Below are positions 8,561 through 17,367 of a stretch of DNA of 64,000 bases, piece after piece. Position numbers and translations under genes: made by a program. Source of the stretch: an uncultured Blautia sp. (GTDB taxonomy: Bacteria > Bacillota > Clostridia > Lachnospirales > Lachnospiraceae); NCBI GenBank assembly GCA_958367245.1, contig CATXEA010000002.1, forward strand, positions 62,001 to 126,000, in the 5' to 3' direction. Numbering within the stretch: position 1 is the first letter of the stretch; every line of letters begins with the position of its first letter. The notes beneath the pieces were generated by a model that saw only the letters and a program-made list of their open reading frames with translations, was not told where the DNA came from and did not search any database.

Positions 8561-9751
8561 TCAATGAAAAAAATCGTGAAAAATCTTTTCCAGATACCAT
8601 TTGTAAGTAAGTTCCTGCACATTTTTTTCCGCTTTGACAGGATAGGCTGCTATCAGATTTTCCCCGATACCAAAGCTTAATTCTCCCAGCTTCTGCCCCT
8701 TTTTCACAGGCGCTTCCACTGTTTCCGGCAGACTCAGCCTGCAGGTCACCTTCTCATCTTTTCTCATAAGCACCTTCTGCTTTTTTGCTTCTTCCAAAAC
8801 CTCGCATTTTCCCCTGAGATACACCTTTTCCCCGGCTTCGGACAGAACCCCGTTTCTGACAAGAACAGGCTCTGATACAGGAATCTCCCAGATTTCCCGA
8901 TATTCATAATTGCTTTCTCCGTATTGAAGCAGATTTTTCGCATCGCTCCACTTATATGTTTTATGTCCGGGCCATCCGCTGCCCAGAAGGCTGACTACAA
9001 AGGTTTTACCGTCCTTTTCCCGGGCGCAGACATAGCAGTACCCTGCATCCCCCGTATAACCTGTTTTTCCTGCCACAATGCCGTCCACCATATCAAGAAG
9101 CGCATTGGTGTTCTGTACAGAAAAGCTTCTTTTTCCTGATAATTCAGAAAACGTATACTCTCTGGTCTGCGCCACGGAAAGAAACCTTTCATTCTTTATG
9201 GCATAACGCATAATAAGCGCCAGATCGCGGGCAGTGGTGCGGTGAACGCCTCCGCTGTCTGCGGCATCCAGACCATTTGGCGTTATAAAATGAGTATCTT
9301 TACAGCCAAGCGCCTCCGCTTTTTTGTTCATAAGAACTGCAAAGCTTTCTACCGTGCCTCCGATATGCTCTGCTATGGCTACAGCCGTATCGTTATGACT
9401 TTTCAGCATCAGGGAATAAAGAAGATCTTTCAGATAATACTGCTCCCCCTCCCTGATATTAAGCTGTACGTCAGGCTGTGACGCTGCTCTCGCAGAAACA
9501 GTTACCACCTCTTCTTCCTCTGCGTTTTCCAGCGCCAGAATACAGGTCAGTACCTTGGTGGTACTGGCGTTGGGTCTTGATACATCCCCCTCTTTTTCGT
9601 AAAGGACGCGCCCTGTTTCCCCGTCCATCAGAACTGCCGACAGAGCGTGAAGTTCTCCCGGATTTTCTCCTGCATGGATTTTTTCCGTGAAAATCTGCAA
9701 AAAAAGAACCGCTGCCAGGGCACTGACAGCGGCGATACGTCGAATTCTCAT
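8561..9751 (-). CDS. D-alanyl-D-alanine carboxypeptidase (DacF/PBP5-like)
   Basis: Secreted penicillin-binding protein that trims the terminal D-Ala from peptidoglycan stem peptides. About 396 residues: signal/anchor segment 5-22, peptidase S11 domain from about 35 to 275, then a beta-rich PBP5 C-terminal domain (~290-375) and a final amphipathic stretch. Active-site motifs: S63-T-T-K66, S118-H-N120 and K229-T-G231. The start at 9751 is chosen because GAGG stands six bases before the ATG; in-frame upstream ATG 9772 and TTG 9778 lack a clear site. A second paralogue lies at 14779-15984. Confidence 0.92.
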   Translation of the reverse strand: MRIRRIAAVSALAAVLFLQIFTEKIHAGENPGELHALSAVLMDGETGRVLYEKEGDVSRPNASTTKVLTCILALENAEEEEVVTVSARAASQPDVQLNIREGEQYYLKDLLYSLMLKSHNDTAVAIAEHIGGTVESFAVLMNKKAEALGCKDTHFITPNGLDAADSGGVHRTTARDLALIMRYAIKNERFLSVAQTREYTFSELSGKRSFSVQNTNALLDMVDGIVAGKTGYTGDAGYCYVCAREKDGKTFVVSLLGSGWPGHKTYKWSDAKNLLQYGESNYEYREIWEIPVSEPVLVRNGVLSEAGEKVYLRGKCEVLEEAKKQKVLMRKDEKVTCRLSLPETVEAPVKKGQKLGELSFGIGENLIAAYPVKAEKNVQELTYKWYLEKIFHDFFH

Positions 9752-9867
9752 ATCCCACCTCACATCCCGCATACTCAATGGCAGATTCCCCGCTTATGCG
9801 CAGGTATTCCCCATCTGATACATCTTATGCGGACATGTCGGGCTTTATCCGTTTTTCTGTTGTCATC

Positions 9868-10662
9868 TTATCCGTTATAGGTACGGTTCCATCTTGCGGA
9901 AAGACGATATTCTCCCTCTGTAAGGGAATATAATTCCCGAAGATAATCAGGTGTTTCAAGAAGCGCCTCATTATAAAGTCTTCTAAACTCTGACAGCGGT
10001 CCCTGAGAACCTTCCACAGGTTCTTTTTCCATGAAATGCTCAAGAAGTGCCTCCCCTGAAGGACCTCCCAGCTTCAATATATGACCGATGCGGCGTTTTC
10101 TTCGTCCGCCGTCATCGCAGACCATAGCGTTCGTGAGAACTTTCATCATTTTCAGGGAAATGAAAATATTTACAGTACGCACAAGAGGGAGCGCTTTGTG
10201 AATCACTTTCGCATACTTCCATCTGGGTACAATACAGTCTGAAGGATAGAAGTGATACGGGTCTTTTCCTGTTACCAGCATCAGCGCACGGTCAAATTCC
10301 TTTTCAAGAATTGTATGTGACACAATTTTTTTATCTGCCATTTCATCTACATAGGGGTGACATGCCGAATCCAGAAGGTAATGACAGCCAAATCCCAGAA
10401 GGTAGGCAAGAAGCGCTTCATCCCCTTCTTCCCGAACCTGTTTCATTCCCTGTTCAAAAAATGCCTTTGCTTTTTCTTTATGCATTTCCACGCCAAATCT
10501 GGAAACCGGATTTTTTGACACCATGAAATAAAACAGAATATCCGGACCGTGAAGACCGATTCTGTAAAGATTCCCGTGTTTCCGGATCACCTGCTTCATT
10601 TCGGAGGGCAGTTTCCTGTAAACCTCCTTACCGAATAAATCATGTGTATATGTTGTTGGCAT
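9868..10662 (-). CDS. Zinc-dependent phospholipase C-like protein
   Basis: 264 residues matching the prokaryotic zinc-dependent PLC / S1-P1-like fold: N-terminal TYTHDLFG, then LHGPDILFY (~37-45), a conserved HKEKAKAFF and the metal-site region FGCHYLLDSACHPYVDE (~91-107), with several His and Asp likely to bind zinc. Unlike secreted toxins of the family there is no signal peptide, so it is probably cytoplasmic. Homologues are common beside scpAB in Clostridia; substrate is not known. It starts 13 bases after scpB and probably shares that transcript. Confidence 0.82.
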   Translation of the reverse strand: MPTTYTHDLFGKEVYRKLPSEMKQVIRKHGNLYRIGLHGPDILFYFMVSKNPVSRFGVEMHKEKAKAFFEQGMKQVREEGDEALLAYLLGFGCHYLLDSACHPYVDEMADKKIVSHTILEKEFDRALMLVTGKDPYHFYPSDCIVPRWKYAKVIHKALPLVRTVNIFISLKMMKVLTNAMVCDDGGRRKRRIGHILKLGGPSGEALLEHFMEKEPVEGSQGPLSEFRRLYNEALLETPDYLRELYSLTEGEYRLSARWNRTYNG

Positions 10663-10675
10663 TTTCTCTCCTCCT

Positions 10676-11245
10676 TTAAATATCCAGACGAAGCTGGATT
10701 TCCTCTTCTGCTTCTGCTTTAAAATCTTCTATCTGTACAGGATCGAGCACCGGAAGCTCTTCAAGCCCCTGTACCCCGAAGCACCTTAAAAATTCCTCTG
10801 TTGTCCCGAAAAGAATCGGGCGTCCCGGGGCGTCCAGCCTTCCCAGTTCCCTGACAAGGTTGTATTCCACCAGCTTATTAATGGCATGGTCACATTTCAC
10901 CCCGCGGATTTTTTCGATTTCCGCTTTAATCACAGGCTGTTTATAGGCGATGATGGACAGAGTCTCCAACATCACATCTGTAAGCGCCGGTTTCTTGGGC
11001 TGCATGGCAATGCGGATGAGATATTCATGGTATTCCTTTTTCGTACACATCTGATACGCATTTTCCAGTTCAATAATCTGAATGCCTCTGTCTTCTTCCT
11101 GATAGCGGTCCATCATATTATGGATGATTTTCTCTGTTGTTCCGGCATCCAGTCCGATCGTTCCGGCAATCTGGGATAACTCCACAGATTCTCCCATGGT
11201 AAAAAGAATCGCCTCGATGGCTGCCTCTGTTTTTTTTATTTCCAC
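10676..11245 (-). CDS. scpB: Segregation and condensation protein B
   Basis: Winged-helix partner of ScpA in the SMC-ScpAB condensin that compacts and segregates the chromosome. 189 residues, the usual length. Start region KKTEAAIEAILFTMGESVEL and the internal SIIAYKQPVIKAEIEKIRGV followed by LGRLDAPGRPILFGTT are the ScpB signatures. Lies 61 bases downstream of scpA on the same strand, in the conserved scpA-scpB order. Confidence 0.95.
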   Translation of the reverse strand: MEIKKTEAAIEAILFTMGESVELSQIAGTIGLDAGTTEKIIHNMMDRYQEEDRGIQIIELENAYQMCTKKEYHEYLIRIAMQPKKPALTDVMLETLSIIAYKQPVIKAEIEKIRGVKCDHAINKLVEYNLVRELGRLDAPGRPILFGTTEEFLRCFGVQGLEELPVLDPVQIEDFKAEAEEEIQLRLDI

Positions 11246-11306
11246 TCAAACAAACCTCGTTCCTGTTCTATTCCTGTTCCAAGCAGCGAACGTGAACAGA
11301 GTCCTG

Positions 11307-12092
11307 TCACTCCTCTGCAAATTCCGTTAAATTCTTCCATGTTTCCGGATCTGTCACGACCTCTACGGATATATCGTCAAAAAGCTCCTCCTGCTCCACA
11401 TGAATATGCCCCATTTTCATCAGCTCCAGAATCGACAGAAACGTAACGATCACCTGTATTCTGGAGCGCTGACCTTCCAGAAGATTGCGGAAGCTGAATC
11501 TGCGGTGTTCCTTTGCATACTCCCTTAGCTCCAGCATCTTGTCCGAGAGGCTGACTTCCTCTTTTTCAATCTTTCCGAATTTACTTCGAATGGGGTCAAT
11601 TTTATCCTCCTGCCTGCGGATGATGGATTTATAAATCGCATTAAGCTTCTCCAGCGTCATACCTGCGAGAAGTTCACGAGGGTCTACCGGCTCTTTGTAT
11701 TTCAGCACATCCTCCGGAATCGTAGGCTTTTTGAAAAATACATTTGCGGCTTCATCCATTTTATCCTTCAGTTCATAGGACATAAACTTGTACATCTTAT
11801 ATTCAAGGAGCTTTTCCACCAGCTCTGCTCTCGGGTCTTCTTCCTCGCCTTCCTCATTGACTTCCTTGGGAAGCAGCATTTTACATTTAATATCAAGAAG
11901 AGTTGCCGCCATAACCATGAACTCGCTCATCACTCCAAGGTCGGCCTCTTCCATAGCCTGAATATATTCCATATACTGATCTGTGATTTCCACGATCGGA
12001 ATATCATAAATATCTATTTTATTCTTGTCGATCAGATGCAGCAGAAGATCCAGAGGGCCTTCAAATACATTCAGCTTTACAGGTATTCCCAT
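11307..12092 (-). CDS. scpA: Segregation and condensation protein A
   Basis: Kleisin subunit that bridges the SMC heads in bacterial condensin. 261 residues, normal length. The N-terminal VFEGPLDLLLHLIDKNKIDI is the SMC-binding kleisin signature; the C-terminal winged helix (RIQVIVTFLSILELMKMGHI region) binds the other SMC head. Directly upstream of scpB; 39 bases after the phosphoesterase gene. Confidence 0.95.
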   Translation of the reverse strand: MGIPVKLNVFEGPLDLLLHLIDKNKIDIYDIPIVEITDQYMEYIQAMEEADLGVMSEFMVMAATLLDIKCKMLLPKEVNEEGEEEDPRAELVEKLLEYKMYKFMSYELKDKMDEAANVFFKKPTIPEDVLKYKEPVDPRELLAGMTLEKLNAIYKSIIRRQEDKIDPIRSKFGKIEKEEVSLSDKMLELREYAKEHRRFSFRNLLEGQRSRIQVIVTFLSILELMKMGHIHVEQEELFDDISVEVVTDPETWKNLTEFAEE

Positions 12093-12131
12093 AAAAGAAT
12101 TCTACCTCTTTCTTGTTTTTTCGATTCTATT

Positions 12132-12947
12132 CTATACGCAGCCGCCATGTTTTTCAAGTGGTTTCATATCAATCACAAGAAGTTCACGGGGATTGTGGAG
12201 CCGGACAGGGATGGTATGCTCTCCAAGGCCTGCGCTTACAAGCATATGGCTGTCACCCCTGTGGAAATCTCCGCAGCAAAACGGCGGAAACAGAAGAAAT
12301 TGCGGGCTGGTAAATCCAATATGTTTTCCAAAACGTACTATCCCGCCATGATAATGTCCGGAAAGAATCAAATCCCCTCCCCATTCCAGATATGTTCTGC
12401 CATATTTTGGATTATGGGCGAGAAGAATATTTATGCTTTGAGGCGTGGGTTTTCCTATCAGTTCTTCCATTTTCTCAAGAGTAAGCTTCGGAGAGTTGGG
12501 TTTGTGATAATAGATGATAGGAAGTTCCAGCCCCGATATTGTAAACTTATTCTCTCTTATTGTAAACTCTGTTTTTTCATTGTGCAGAAAACACACGCCC
12601 GAAGCTCTCAGATTCGCTTCATACTCCAGATACTCTTCCTGATGGCATCCTCCTGAATACGGTTTAAACTCATGGTTTCCAAGGGAATAGTAAACTTTAT
12701 ATTTGTTTACAATTCTTTTTATCAGAGTTTCTACCGGTTTCAGGGAGGAAAGCTCGCTTCTCACAATCATATCTCCCGTAATCAGAACCGCGTCCGGCTT
12801 CAGCCTGTCTATTTCCTCAAGAAGAAGCAGATTCCCTTCGCCAAAGGACAACCCGTGAAGGTCTGTCAGCATGACAAAACGCACTCCACGGGAATCTTTT
12901 ATTTTTTTTGTCAGAATCTCATATCCGGTTGTGATGAATTTTTTCAT
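12132..12947 (-). CDS. Metallophosphoesterase (YaeI-like)
   Basis: 271-residue calcineurin-like phosphoesterase. The di-metal motifs are all present: D29-x-H31 (TDLHG), GD58-59 (ITGDM), GNHE (90-93), a later LLAHNP and the terminal GHYHGG. The C-terminal GLGEHTIPVRLHNPRELLVI matches the YaeI/YkuE branch, membrane-associated phosphodiester hydrolases thought to act on lipid or nucleotide substrates. No membrane segment is evident here, so it is probably cytoplasmic. Between the ABC exporter (28 bases) and scpA. Confidence 0.86.
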   Translation of the reverse strand: MKKFITTGYEILTKKIKDSRGVRFVMLTDLHGLSFGEGNLLLLEEIDRLKPDAVLITGDMIVRSELSSLKPVETLIKRIVNKYKVYYSLGNHEFKPYSGGCHQEEYLEYEANLRASGVCFLHNEKTEFTIRENKFTISGLELPIIYYHKPNSPKLTLEKMEELIGKPTPQSINILLAHNPKYGRTYLEWGGDLILSGHYHGGIVRFGKHIGFTSPQFLLFPPFCCGDFHRGDSHMLVSAGLGEHTIPVRLHNPRELLVIDMKPLEKHGGCV

Positions 12948-12975
12948 ATGACTCCTTCTGTCCTTTGCAAAGCTT

Positions 12976-14721
12976 TTAAAGCCCCGCTTTGATCAGTCCG
13001 GCGTATAGGCCGTCCTTTTCCATCAGTTCTTCGTGAGTGCCCTCTTCTGCAATTCCCTCTGCAGTAAGCACCAGAATCCTGCGCGCGTTGCGGATTGTGG
13101 ACAGTCTGTGCGCAATAACAAAGGTAGTTCTGTCCTTTGCAAGCTTCTCTAAAGACTCCTGTACCACTTTTTCACTTTCATTGTCAAGAGCTGAAGTTGC
13201 CTCGTCAAAAATAAGAATCGGAGGATTCTTAAGAAATGCTCTGGCAATAGAAAGTCTCTGCTTCTGACCGCCTGAGAGCTTCACTCCGCGCTGTCCGATA
13301 TCTGTATCATAATCCTCCGGCATTTCCATAATGAACTCATGGGCATTGGCTGCTTTCGCCGCGCGGATAACCTCTTCGTCTGTTGCATCCGGCTTTCCGT
13401 AGCGGATATTCTCCATAATTGTTCCTGCAAAAAGATATACGTCCTGCTGTACAATTCCGATCTGGCGTCTCAGATCGTCCAGACGAATCCTGCGGATGTC
13501 TATTCCGTCCAAAAGAATCTCTCCAGAAGAAACATCATAAAATCTCGGAATAAGACTGCAAAGAGTCGTTTTTCCCGCGCCTGAAGTTCCCACAAGAGCC
13601 ACATAGTCTCCCGGCTTCACTTCCAGATTTACATGAGAAAGCACTTCTTCGTTGTTATCCTCATAGCGGAAGGATACCTCTTTAAATTCAATGTCTCCCT
13701 TCGCCTTGTCAATAGATACTGCATCCGGCGCATCCTCGATATCCGGAGCAATCGCCATCATCTCAAGGAAACGGTCATAGCCGCTGTATCCGTTCTGGAA
13801 CTGCTCTGTAAAGTTAACAAGCTTGGTTACAGGCTCTGTAAAATTATTGATATAAAGGAGGAAGGTCACAAGGTCTGTAACCTCCAGGCTTCCGTCTGTC
13901 AAAAAGAAAGCTCCTGCAATCAGGGATGCAACTGTAATCAGCGTTGTAAACGCATCCATTCCAGAATGATATCCTGCCATATAACGGTAGGACAGGCGCT
14001 TCGCAGCCACGAAACGGTCATTGCCTTTTGCAAATTTCTCCATTTCTCTCTGCTCGTTTCCGAAGGATTTCACCACGCGGATACCTGCAAGGCTGTCTTC
14101 TATCTGGCTGTTAATATCTGCGATTCTTGCGCGGTTTTCTTTAAACGCATGTTTCATTCTTCTGTTGTAAACAAGTGCATAAAACAACATGACAACCACA
14201 ATAGCCAGACAGATCAGAGACATTTTCCAGTTTACGTTCAGCAGAATAATCATAGCGCCGATAAGCTTGATCACGGAAATCACGATGTCCTCCGGTCCAT
14301 GATGAAGAAGCTCGCTGATGTCAAAAAGGTCATTGGTGATCCTTGATAAAAGATGACCTACTTTCTGATTGTCATAAAAAGCAAAGGAAAGTTTCTGATA
14401 GTGGCTGAAAATTTCATTTCGCATATCATGTTCAATGTACGCACCCATCATATGTCCATAATAGGTGATGAAAAATCTGCTTCCAAGCTGAACGAGAATC
14501 AGCCCGATCATAATAAGACCGATTTTCAAAATGGCGATTTTCGCTTCACTAAGAGACATTCCCCCTACTGAATCCATGATATAGCGAACCAGGAGCGGGA
14601 TTACCAGAGTTATCGCCGCTCCCAGAACTGCGAAGAACAGGTCTGCCAGAAACAGACCTTTATAGGGTTTATAATACCCAGTCAGTAATTTTAGTTTGTT
14701 TTGTTTTTTTTCTTTTGTCAT
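12976..14721 (-). CDS. ABC exporter, fused permease-ATPase
   Basis: 581-residue half-transporter of the MsbA/LmrA exporter type. Six membrane helices occupy about residues 20-310; the nucleotide-binding domain follows with Walker A GTSGAGKTT, signature LSGGQKQRLS, Walker B ILIFDEATSALD and the H-loop IAHRLSTI. It must form a homodimer, since no partner half-transporter gene is adjacent. Substrate (lipid, drug or peptide) cannot be read from sequence. Its promoter overlaps a perfect palindrome (14747-14782), so expression is probably repressed by an unlinked regulator. Confidence 0.9.
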   Translation of the reverse strand: MTKEKKQNKLKLLTGYYKPYKGLFLADLFFAVLGAAITLVIPLLVRYIMDSVGGMSLSEAKIAILKIGLIMIGLILVQLGSRFFITYYGHMMGAYIEHDMRNEIFSHYQKLSFAFYDNQKVGHLLSRITNDLFDISELLHHGPEDIVISVIKLIGAMIILLNVNWKMSLICLAIVVVMLFYALVYNRRMKHAFKENRARIADINSQIEDSLAGIRVVKSFGNEQREMEKFAKGNDRFVAAKRLSYRYMAGYHSGMDAFTTLITVASLIAGAFFLTDGSLEVTDLVTFLLYINNFTEPVTKLVNFTEQFQNGYSGYDRFLEMMAIAPDIEDAPDAVSIDKAKGDIEFKEVSFRYEDNNEEVLSHVNLEVKPGDYVALVGTSGAGKTTLCSLIPRFYDVSSGEILLDGIDIRRIRLDDLRRQIGIVQQDVYLFAGTIMENIRYGKPDATDEEVIRAAKAANAHEFIMEMPEDYDTDIGQRGVKLSGGQKQRLSIARAFLKNPPILIFDEATSALDNESEKVVQESLEKLAKDRTTFVIAHRLSTIRNARRILVLTAEGIAEEGTHEELMEKDGLYAGLIKAGL

Positions 14722-14746
14722 CGTAGTCCCTCCATAATGTCCATAC

Positions 14747-14782
14747 AGAGTTATTATAACTCTTCATCCCATCATTTGTCAA
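14747..14782 (-). promoter_or_regulatory. Promoter with overlapping palindromic operator for the ABC exporter
   Basis: On the minus strand TTGACA (14782-14777), 18 bases, TATAAT (14758-14753). A perfect 17-base palindrome, AGAGTTAT-T-ATAACTCT (14747-14763), covers the -10 box. The -35 overlaps the last codons of the upstream carboxypeptidase gene. A repressor site is the simplest reading. Confidence 0.68.
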
Positions 14783-15984
14783 AGAAGTTCCAGAATCTTT
14801 TTCACACAGTCTCCGTAAGTTATTCTGGGTACGGTTTTGTCATAAAGAATCCGGACGCTTCCGATTTCTTTCCCATCTGCGAAATAAACCATCTCCCCTG
14901 CCTGTACCCCTTTCTTTACAGGAGCCTCCACTTCTCTGTGAATCTTCAGTTTACGGGTAATCTTTCCAATCGAGTCTCCATTGGTGTTCAGATATTTAAA
15001 CTGTTTTTCAACCTTCAAAGGTACGGTATCTTTTTTTCCTTTTTTCACAGGGATTTTCGGAAGTTCCTTTAAATTCCTGTCTATGTAAATGCTGCATCTG
15101 GAAAAGCCGTAATTCAGCATGGATGCCGCATCTCTGAAACGCACTTTATAATCAGGCGCAGCCATAACTACAGAAATCAGTGTTACCTCGTTTCTTCTGG
15201 CAACTGCGGAAAGACAATATTTTGCCACACTTGTGCTTCCCGTTTTCAACCCCACACAGCCCTCGTAGCTTCGAATCAGCTTATTTGTATTTGTAAGTCC
15301 GAATTCTTTCGTCCCCTGCTTCGTAACATGGGTGATATTTTCCATCCAGACAGAGGAATATTCCAGAATTTTCGGATATTTTGTGACAAGCTCGCGGCTC
15401 ATTACAGCAATATCTCTGGCAGTCGTATAATGGTTGGGGGAATCTGTAAGCCCGCAGCAATCCTCAAAATTCGTATTCTCCATTCCCAGCTCCTTTGCCC
15501 GAAGATTCATCTGACGCACAAATTCCTGCTCACTTCCGCAGATATGTTCTGCCATTGCCACACTTGCGTCATTCCCCGACGCTATGACAATACATTTAAT
15601 CATCGTTTCCACATCCTGCGTCTCTCCCTCTTCCAGAAAGACCTGAGAGCCGCCCATAGATTTCGCGTGTGCGCTTGTCGTTACTGTATCTTCCATCCGA
15701 AGATTTCCTTTTTCCAGAGCGTCAAAAATCAGAATCAATGTCATAATCTTTGTAATACTTGCCGGACTTCTGCGGGTATCTCCGTCTTTTTCAAAAAGAA
15801 TACTCCCTGTCTCCGCCTCCATCAACACGCCGGAGGGCGCATCTATAAGGACTGCTCCCTCTTCTTCTGTTTCGCCGCTCATTTCTTCCTTCTTTATTCC
15901 CTGTTCCTCTGCTGCTGCCATCAACGGATTTCCCAAAAGACCGAGCAGTATCATCCACACGCACAACACTCTGATTTTAGCCAT
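14779..15984 (-). CDS. D-alanyl-D-alanine carboxypeptidase (second copy)
   Basis: 401-residue peptidase S11 protein. Signal peptide at residues 4-25 (ending MAAAEE), an acidic linker, catalytic domain ~45-300 with S76-I-T-K79, S136-G-N138 and K247-T-G249, then a PBP5-type C-terminal domain and a terminal amphipathic segment. It removes terminal D-Ala from peptidoglycan outside the cell. Related to the gene at 8561-9751 but clearly divergent (second motif SGN here, SHN there), so the two are old paralogues rather than a recent duplication. Confidence 0.93.
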   Translation of the reverse strand: MAKIRVLCVWMILLGLLGNPLMAAAEEQGIKKEEMSGETEEEGAVLIDAPSGVLMEAETGSILFEKDGDTRRSPASITKIMTLILIFDALEKGNLRMEDTVTTSAHAKSMGGSQVFLEEGETQDVETMIKCIVIASGNDASVAMAEHICGSEQEFVRQMNLRAKELGMENTNFEDCCGLTDSPNHYTTARDIAVMSRELVTKYPKILEYSSVWMENITHVTKQGTKEFGLTNTNKLIRSYEGCVGLKTGSTSVAKYCLSAVARRNEVTLISVVMAAPDYKVRFRDAASMLNYGFSRCSIYIDRNLKELPKIPVKKGKKDTVPLKVEKQFKYLNTNGDSIGKITRKLKIHREVEAPVKKGVQAGEMVYFADGKEIGSVRILYDKTVPRITYGDCVKKILELL

Positions 15985-16093
15985 ACTTCTCCCTCTGAAC
16001 CTTATTCTTATATCCTATTTTAAATTGGCTTCTGTAAAAATATGACTAAATGTCAAAATAAGAATTTATAACATAAAATAAGCCTCCATTCCC

Positions 16094-16126
16094 GGAAAAG
16101 AAGTCTGTCTCTGCGACCTCTTTTCC
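16094..16126 (-). terminator. Terminator-like hairpin after the chromate transporter pair
   Basis: On the minus strand GGAAAAGAGGTC and GACTTCTTTTCC form a stem of about 12 bp with one mismatch. Only a weak T-rich stretch (CTTATTTT) follows further on. Confidence 0.5.
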
Positions 16127-16149
16127 CGCAAATGAAAGCTTATACTTTA

Positions 16150-16722
16150 TCAGAATTTAAAAACAATTCCCACAACTGCCGCAGCAGCAATATAAAAAAT
16201 CGGATGTCCCTTGAATTTCTTCAAAGCCGCGTAAATCACCAGCGCCAGCACCGCTGTTTCCCAGCGAAAATTGGATATCACCAGCTCCGGACTCAGCTTC
16301 GACCAGTCAAATTCATGGAAGAAGGCAAGCTGCGCAACACTGAGTCCTGCCGCTGTGATAAGCGCTGTCGAAGCAGGGCGAAGCCCTTTAAAAATCCCTT
16401 CCACTACAGGAGAGCCCTTAAACTTGTCCAGCACCTTTGAAATCAGAATAATCACAACTACCGACGGTGCAGCCAGAGCCAGAGTGGCAAGAATCGCTCC
16501 GGGAATCCCTGCCGTAATAAAGCCAACATAAGTAGACATATTAATCCCGATTGCTCCGGGAGTAGACTCGGAAACTGCAATGAGGTTCATAATGTCTCCT
16601 CTTGTAAACCATCCGGTAGCCTCGCTCATCTCATAGAGAAAGGGAAGAGTCGCCAGACCACCGCCTATGGCAAAAAGTCCTGTCTTGCAGAATTCGTACA
16701 TTAAACGCAGATACAGCATCAT
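16150..16722 (-). CDS. Chromate transporter family protein, subunit 2
   Basis: 190-residue membrane protein of the CHR family, short (half-size) form. N-terminal FCKTGLFAIGGGLATLPFL matches the conserved FxxGxxxFGGG start, and ESTPGAIGINMSTYVGF the central PGxxxN motif. Short CHR proteins work in pairs; the partner overlaps by four bases at 16719. CHR members export chromate or take up sulfate-like anions, but substrates of gut clostridial pairs are not established. Four to six hydrophobic helices. Confidence 0.9.
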   Translation of the reverse strand: MMLYLRLMYEFCKTGLFAIGGGLATLPFLYEMSEATGWFTRGDIMNLIAVSESTPGAIGINMSTYVGFITAGIPGAILATLALAAPSVVVIILISKVLDKFKGSPVVEGIFKGLRPASTALITAAGLSVAQLAFFHEFDWSKLSPELVISNFRWETAVLALVIYAALKKFKGHPIFYIAAAAVVGIVFKF

Positions 16723-17261
16723 GATTTCGCCCTCCCGATCACATACATAAGATAACCTACCACGCCGGCAGCAATTACAAGCACAACTGTAGAAATACCG
16801 GTAAACAGCGCCAGAGCCAGAACGATCAGGAATAAAATCACCGCTTTATTGTCCGCCAGAGATTTCTTTCCCAGCTTAACAACCGCATCAAAAATCAGCA
16901 CACATACGCACACGCGGATTCCTGCAAATGCATGAACCACAATCGGAAGAGAGGCAAAATTTGTCAAAAAAGCCGCAATCGCTACAATAATCACAATAGA
17001 AGGAGACAAAAAGCCAAGAGCCGCCGCAACAGCCCCCATAATCCCTGCATATTTCACGCCGATAAAGGTTGATGTATTAATAGCAATGATTCCCGGGGTA
17101 CACTGACCGATAGCATAATAGTCCATCAGTTCTTCTTCTGTTGCCCAGTGGTACTTTTCAACGATCACCTGCTGCAGCAATGACAGCATGGCATAGCCGC
17201 CCCCGAAACAGCAGATTCCAATACTGAAAAATACAGTATACAGTTTCCACAATTTTTTCAT
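16719..17261 (-). CDS. Chromate transporter family protein, subunit 1
   Basis: About 180 residues; partner of the downstream half-size CHR protein, with which it overlaps by ATGA. FFSIGICCFGGGYAMLSLLQ (~10-29) and QCTPGIIAINTSTFIG (~52-67) are the CHR signatures. The start at 17261 is chosen because AAGGAAA lies about 10 bases upstream; a longer in-frame start at 17303 has no visible site and would add 14 polar residues before the first helix. Antiparallel pairing of the two subunits in the membrane is known for this family. Confidence 0.88.
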   Translation of the reverse strand: MKKLWKLYTVFFSIGICCFGGGYAMLSLLQQVIVEKYHWATEEELMDYYAIGQCTPGIIAINTSTFIGVKYAGIMGAVAAALGFLSPSIVIIVAIAAFLTNFASLPIVVHAFAGIRVCVCVLIFDAVVKLGKKSLADNKAVILFLIVLALALFTGISTVVLVIAAGVVGYLMYVIGRAKS

Positions 17262-17367
17262 GTTCGAATTTTTCCTTTCCGTTATTTCAAGTCGAACGCA
17301 CATGAGACCTGGCGCGCGATTCCGGTCAGCGTCAACTGACCATTCTTCTTAGAATCGCTGCGCATCC

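Noticed and set aside
8561..15984. Recent duplication of the two D-Ala-D-Ala carboxypeptidases
   Set aside because: The proteins differ widely and even use different second motifs (SHN and SGN), so they are old paralogues.
17324..17341. Hairpin GGTCAG/CTGACC upstream of the chromate transporter pair
   Set aside because: Short stem, no T-run and no clear promoter overlap; not enough to call a terminator or operator.
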